A stretch of 13,129 nucleotides of DNA from Allomyces macrogynus ATCC 38327. Taxonomy: Eukaryota > Blastocladiomycota > Blastocladiomycetes > Blastocladiales > Blastocladiaceae. This document shows positions 8,579 to 13,129 of the stretch, one piece after another. A program made the position numbers and the translations under genes. The DNA lies in the NCBI GenBank assembly GCA_000151295.1, contig GG745336.1:109163-122291 (forward strand), written 5' to 3'. Each line of letters opens with the position of its first letter. Within the stretch, counting starts at the first letter, position 1. The notes under the pieces are model-generated. The model saw nothing but the letters and a program-made list of their open reading frames with translations. It did not search any database and was not told the DNA's origin.

Positions 8579-10350
8579 TCAAAAGCGACCCGAAAACAGG
8601 CTCGACAAGCGGTCAGAAATATATACACAGTGCTCCACTTCAAAGGCTTCAAAATGAGCCATGAGCGCCGCCAGCAGTTTGCTGGGCATCGCCATATCGC
8701 CAGCCCATTCTTGCATGCGCTTCCATCCCGACATTTTCCGCCGTGTCACTGTGACCAAAGTGTCGGCCTCTTCATGACTTTTACCCGCCGCGTTCAGGTA
8801 CAGCTTCAACGTCCGCACTGACGGCGGGAGGACCGTGATCCACGCAGCAACCGCAGCGTCCTTGTCAGCAGCGCTCAGCTCCATGTGGGTCAGGTTCAAA
8901 GAGAGACCACGGATGTTTGAAGGAATATCCGGAAGAGTGTTGCCAAATAGCATCGCGAGAAGATCGATCTTGCGCAGCGTCAAAGGCCAGCCACTGGCCA
9001 GATCGGTCAGGCCAGCGGTTGACATTTCCACATTGAAGAGTGAAAGTGACTCGAGCTTTGGCGGGAAAGAGCTGACGAGGGCATGGATAGACTCCTCTGA
9101 AAAGTCGGAGCGGTGGAGTTCCAGATGCACGAGGGATGAAGGCAGCCGTCCCAGAATCGGGGCGAAACTGTCAGGCTCGTATTCGCGACGCTCCATCAAT
9201 TTGAGATCAAGTGTGAGGTGAGTTAACGTTGGCGAGAATGGAGGCGGATCCAGGCCGAGGATGGCTTGCACATCAATTGTGAGCGCATTGGTCGCCAATG
9301 ATACACGTGGCAATCGGACAGGGGAGAAGAGGACAAGCGACTGGACCGACTCGGGGAGACTGGAAGCAAGTTGGGCAGCTCGAGTATCAGTGATCACGTA
9401 CTGGGGCGATCGCGTGGTGCTAAATTTCGTCGGAGTTAGAGCCAGATGCAAATGACCAAATCCAGAGCGGGGCAGAGCAGCCAGGACGAGGTCAAACCCC
9501 CTGATGCTGGGATGACGGTCGACGCTGAGGTGCAAAGTGGCCAGGCAAGGCAGCCGACGAACGAGCTCAGCACCCGCTTGGAGCGCATACCCGCCCAGGT
9601 CAGAAAACTTGAGATGCGTGAGCGACGCTGGAACGAGTGCAAAGAGAGCAGTCGCTACAACAACTTCCTTTTCTCGATCGATCAATAACGAGCGATCAAA
9701 ATTGATGGAGAGCTTCCGAAGACGTGGGAGAGGAACGTTGGCACTAGCACCAAGATTTGATGCGGAATGAGCTGTCAACACTTGATCTACAGCCAGCTCA
9801 ACAAGCGACTGTGGCAACACAATCTTTTCAAGATCAAAATAACAGCCGAGAAACAGGACTGTGCACCGCAGTGGCACATCAATGGTCGTGCTACCCGAAT
9901 ACACGCTGGCACCACAACGTCGGAGATCCTTGGCCGCGAGGGGAAGCAGAGACCAATGCCAGTCAGCCATGACCGCTTCGGTAACTTCCTTGATGGGAAC
10001 GAGCTTGCGATCAGCGGTGCGTGGCAGCAATACCAAGTGCCAGTTCAGTCTGCTGCTGTCCGTGTCGCCACAAAGTATATTACAGATTGTGCCCACCTTG
10101 GAGGGCTCGAATTTGGCCAAGCCAGGCGCGTCGCCAACAAAAGAATATTCAGAGACGAGGCCGCCGCCCGTGTCGTCGGTGCGGATCGCGACGCGCATGC
10201 ATGGGCCCAAAGAAGGTGGGGGCGGCAAGGGCCAGGTGGAGCACAGTGTGGCGGTCCCGGCTGTGAGTCAGGAACTCAGCGATGCGTTCCAGCACAAAGT
10301 GCGGCAAGTCGTCGAGACGAATCGTGCGAGCCTCAGTTGTTGTGCTCATG
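8448..10350 (-). repeat. Tandem duplication unit 2 (gene B plus 3' flank)
   Basis: This is the second, head-to-tail unit of about 1.9 kb. It carries copy B and its 3' flank and matches 6525-8440 over its full length. The C-terminal halves of the encoded proteins are about three-quarters identical by eye, so the duplication is not recent, yet gene order and flank are preserved. Confidence 0.85.
8579..10349 (-). pseudogene. F-box / leucine-rich-repeat family protein, copy B (single frame break)
   Basis: The ATG at 10349 (MSTTTEARTIRLDDLP) opens an F-box like that of copy A. The frame runs to APTFFGP and then shifts. From about 10205 down to 8579 the reading continues in another frame, starting CMRVAIRTDD and colinear with copy A to the shared end SSLFSGRF. 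Copy A reads through the same place as TTCGCGCCATGCATG, whereas B has GGGCCCATGCATG with one extra base (GGGCCC, 10203-10208). Ignoring that base, the product is 589 residues, an F-box followed by irregular LRRs, with the same inferred SCF receptor role as A. No other disabling change is seen over more than 1,600 nt. That makes a sequencing error or a very young mutation more likely than old decay. The annotation as pseudogene is provisional. The start codon lies close to the head-to-head third copy, with which it must share a promoter region. Confidence 0.75.
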
Positions 10351-10387
10351 GTGTTGGGGTGAGTGGATGTGTGGGTGGATCACGAAC

Positions 10388-11966
10388 ATGGGAGGTTGGC
10401 TGGTACCCGCGTTGTCACAGCAGATACAAATCACTCTCCCACCAACACTCCACGCACGAATGCTCCCATTTACGGCTACAAGAGCCTCACCGCTCCCTTG
10501 CAGCTCGCCTTGGCTGCACCTGCGCTCTATACGCCGTGTCTTCGCGTTGCCATTCGAAACGCTCTCTGGTCTTCTGAGTCGCCCATATGTCTCACCTCTG
10601 GCCCATTCTTCACGCAACATGATTGTAATGGCACGATCATTGGTGCCCGTGTTGAGGACGACGCTGCGCGCAAGGATTGGCGCGCATACTTGATCTTGCC
10701 GCCACGAACATCAAACCGTGCAGAAATCCCGCCGCCACGTTATTCTCGACGATTTGGGTCCAAAATCCCTGCGTCTTTACGTTGGTCACTTTTGCCCGTT
10801 CATTGGGAAGATATCCGAATTCGTGAAAAACTGGACAACACTTCCTGTGTGCCACCCAGGTGCCTTGCTTTGCATGTTGCTGCGCCTTGTTTTGACTCTT
10901 GGGATAAGCTGGACCTACCCCCGTCATTGGTCTCCATCAGTCTGGGGCTGATGCCAGAAGACGATGCGCTGCGCCTGTGTGAACGTGCCGCGGTTGCGCT
11001 CCTTGTCATTTTCGCTGTATCCAAGTGACGAATCGATCGACACGGCTGCGACCCTGTTCGATTGCGTTTCGGACACACTCACGACACTCACTGTGTACAT
11101 GGAATACTATGAATCCGAGTTACCTCACTCTCCTCTGGTCGTGGCGCATCTGGCGGCGCTTGTTTGTCGACTCCGATTCCTCACACAATTCACGCTGGGG
11201 GTGCATGGCCTCACGGGGATAGACGAGGTCATTCGGGGCATCCCTCGGGACACGCTTGACGACCTGACATTGCATCTGAAGTCGGAACAGGCACCACTGG
11301 CCGCAGGGGCGGACGAGGTTGCTACACGCACGCCACTGGCAGCCGCATCCCCGACGACCGTCAACACATTTTAACTAGAGGCCGATTTTGCCCCCAATCG
11401 TGTCCCTATTGCAACGCAGCGTCTTTTTCTCTAATTGTCGGTCTGGAATGAGGTCATGGCGCTTGGTGCCACTTGCTTCCACTCTGCCTCGGTTGCCTCC
11501 ATCACTCTAGACAATTTCCCTGAATGGTTACTCGCTTCCTGGCCCGGCGCTCATGGCCCTCAAGGAGCACATGCCGCCAAAACTTGCGGCCCTATCGCTC
11601 ATGAACTGCAACCTGTTGAGTGAACATTATTGCCAGCTTTGCTTGCCGCCAACGCTCCGCAAAATCGACGTTTGTCGCAACCAGTTTGGCCCCTTTCTAC
11701 CGAACGTGCCGCACGGTTTGTACTCCATGAGTCTTGACATTGATCCGGCGCTCGATGCCAGTATGATTTCACAGTGGGTGCAAACAATCCCGATGTCGCT
11801 GTGCGTCCTTGACCTCAGGACGGGAACCCTTACGCCCCAGTTTGCCGCTGTTTTGGTGGAGCATGTACCTGGCGGGTTTGAGCCCGAAGTGATTGCGTCT
11901 CTTGCTTGGCCAGAGCCAGCAATTTCGGTGCTGGAAACGTTGGAGGAACGGTTTGTCGTTGTATGA
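10388..11966 (+). pseudogene. Third F-box/LRR family member (copy C), diverged, F-box missing, several frame breaks
   Basis: Homology to A and B begins at about 10504 (LALAAPALYTPCLRVAIR) and continues with LPPRTSNR, RWSLLPVHWEDIR, CVPPRCLAL and LPPSLVSISLGLM. It then moves to the next frame near 10965-11000 (VPRLRSLSFSL, matching LPRLRKVSFSF in A). That frame ends at TAA 11372-11374. A further piece, about 11435-11548, leads into a third frame from about 11544-11553 (PPKLAALSLMNC, PPTLRKIDV) that ends at TGA 11964-11966. These pieces align in order with the LRR part of A and B. No F-box is visible. A possible start is ATG 10388 with intron 10403-10503 (GTACCC...CTTGCAG, CTCAC branch site), which joins in frame. 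At least two frame changes and one internal stop are not explained by GT-AG introns, so I call it a pseudogene. Divergence from A and B is much greater than between A and B. Confidence 0.75.
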
Positions 11967-12167
11967 GAAGTCTTGGAAGCATGCGGAGTGGTCAAAATAT
12001 TTTCATTGAAGATATCGACAGGTAACGCATGGGAATGCGATCTCCTGTCTGTGTCATGACATGTGCAACACAAGGTGATGAGTTGGGAGGCGACAAGGAA
12101 CCAAAGACGCTGGAAATGCAGAACAAAAAAGCATGAATCATGACGGGACAAGCCAGCGACGTCTAAT
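11967..12167. other. Intergenic spacer between convergent copy C and ABC transporter gene
   Basis: These 201 nt separate the convergent stops at 11966 and 12168. They are AT-richer than the ABC gene. An A6 run at 12125-12130 is the only notable feature, and no gene or RNA was found. Confidence 0.6.
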
Positions 12168-13129
12168 TTACTGCACGAGCCCACTTTCCTTGGCCAAAGA
12201 ATAGAAAATCGAGTCGGCCTTGCTGAGCAACGCCTCGGGCGTATCAAACTCGGCCACCTCACCATGATCCAAGACGCACACCTTGTCGTAATCGAGAATC
12301 GTGGCAATCCGGTGGGCAATCGTGAGCACCGTGCACCCGGTAAACTCGCGCCGGATCGTTTTTTGAACAATATCGTCGGTCTGGTGGTCAATCGACGCTG
12401 TCGCCTCGTCCAGGACCAGCACCTTGGTCTTGCGCAGAATCGCGCGTGCAAGGCACAGCAGCTGCGCCTGCCCGACCGACAAGGACGACGCGGTGAGCAT
12501 GGCATCAAGCGCATCGTCTTGCTGGCGCACGTAGTCGGCGAGTCCAGCGCCTTCGAGTGCGTGCCAGAGCGCGGCATCATCCTTGGTGCCCGACGGGTCC
12601 AGATTGTCGCGCACCTTGGCGTCGAACAGGATCGGGTCCTGCGGCAGGATCGTCAAGCGCGAGCGCACGTCGCCGAGACCAATCGTGCTCAAATCCTCGC
12701 CGTCAACGAGAATCGACCCGCCCGTCGCTTCAATGGCGCGGAACAGCGCGAGCGTCAGCGATGATTTGCCTAGTTTTGTATCGGAAAGTATTGAGTGAGC
12801 ATGATGTGGTTGAAGCGCGGAAGTGTGCACGAAGGTAGACGAGATGTAAACGAACCTGCGCCAGTGCGCCCCACAATCCCGACGCGCTCGCCGGCCTTGA
12901 TCGAGAGACTGACGTGCTTGAGCACCGGGTCGAGGCCCGGGCGGTAGCTCGTCGTGTAGTCCTTGAACTCGATGGCGCCCTTGGCAGGCCACGCGCCATC
13001 CAGGTCAAACGGCGTTTCCTCGGCCGCTTCCGTCGGCACTTCTGAGTACTCCTTGATGCGTTCGACCGAAACGAGCACGTTTTCGAGCCGCGCGGCCGTG
13101 CGAAGCAGGTCCGAAATCACCGTCGTGGT
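12168..13129 (-). CDS. ABCC (MRP-type) ABC transporter, C-terminal nucleotide-binding domain, 5' part outside window
   Basis: The last 291 residues are present, in exons 13129-12856 and 12769-12168. Intron 12855-12770 (GTTCGT...ACTAG, CTCAC branch site) is phase 1 and splits Walker A. Splicing gives [16 protein letters not shown]. In order the domain shows: end of TMD2 with [16 protein letters not shown]; linker; A-loop Tyr in [15 protein letters not shown]; Walker A; Q-loop [12 protein letters not shown]-style VRDNLDPSG; signature LSVGQ; Walker [13 protein letters not shown]; and H-loop TIAHRIATI. It ends in a short ESGLVQ tail. All ATP-binding and hydrolysis residues are present, so NBD2 looks catalytically competent. 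One departure is Ala in SVGQAQ, where the family usually has SVGQRQ. Members export glutathione, glucuronide or other conjugates across the plasma or vacuolar membrane. Substrate and location cannot be told from this part. The transmembrane domains and NBD1 lie beyond the right edge. Confidence 0.95.

Noticed and set aside
9767..10693. Plus-strand open frame of 308 codons across copy B and into copy C
   Set aside because: It is antisense to conserved F-box/LRR coding sequence, crosses the B start codon, and shows no family similarity in this frame.
11372..11440. Intron explaining the internal stop of copy C
   Set aside because: The best GT-AG pair (60 nt, ending in GCAACGCAG) leaves the frame unchanged and meets a TAA four codons later, so it does not rescue the reading frame.
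11627..12580. Minus-strand open frame of 317 codons spanning copy C's end and the ABC last exon
   Set aside because: It overlaps the ABC NBD2 in the wrong frame, where NBD2 motifs are unmistakable in the other frame, and is antisense to copy C.

Overview
The window reads as nuclear DNA of a flagellated (zoosporic) fungus. The genes carry short GT-AG introns (65-108 nt). Most of these have a CTGAC or CTCAC branch site 10-35 nt before the acceptor. Codon use is GC-rich and genes lie on both strands without operon structure. A CEP70-type centriole/basal-body protein points to an organism with centrioles, and the rest looks fungal. Blastocladiomycota or Chytridiomycota is my best guess; this is inference from gene content, not a database match.

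Layout, left to right. (1) 39-398, plus: the 3' end of a MESH1-type HD-domain (p)ppGpp/NADPH hydrolase, cut by the window edge. (2) 2319-556, minus: a three-exon SDS22-type leucine-rich-repeat protein with an LRR cap and a long basic, Ala/Pro-rich tail; it converges on MESH1. (3) 2320-2805: a divergent promoter region. (4) 2806-6031, plus: a multi-exon CEP70-like gene with a disordered N-terminus, coiled coils and a conserved C-terminal domain. A one-base frame break interrupts it near 4745. (5) 6032-6661: a spacer with a 20-base G run. (6) 6662-10349, minus: two tandem paralogues of an F-box/leucine-rich-repeat protein family, A (intact) and B (one single-base frame break). They arose by duplication of a unit of about 1.92 kb that includes the 3' flank. 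(7) About 10388-11966, plus: a third, diverged and broken member of the same family, head-to-head with B and without a recognisable F-box. (8) 13129-12168, minus: the C-terminal nucleotide-binding domain of an ABCC (MRP-type) ABC transporter, cut by the right edge.

The flanking genes are conserved housekeeping or cytoskeletal genes with strong GC3 bias. The 6.5-12 kb block is less GC-rich, duplicated and partly decayed, which is typical of a fast-turnover F-box/LRR family. I see no evidence that the genes form one pathway. The points most worth following are the CEP70 frame break (error, pseudogene or +1 recoding), the way copy A has taken copy B's 3' flank as its upstream region, and the decayed inverted third copy. 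I saw no tRNA, rRNA, CRISPR array, transposase or virus-like gene.
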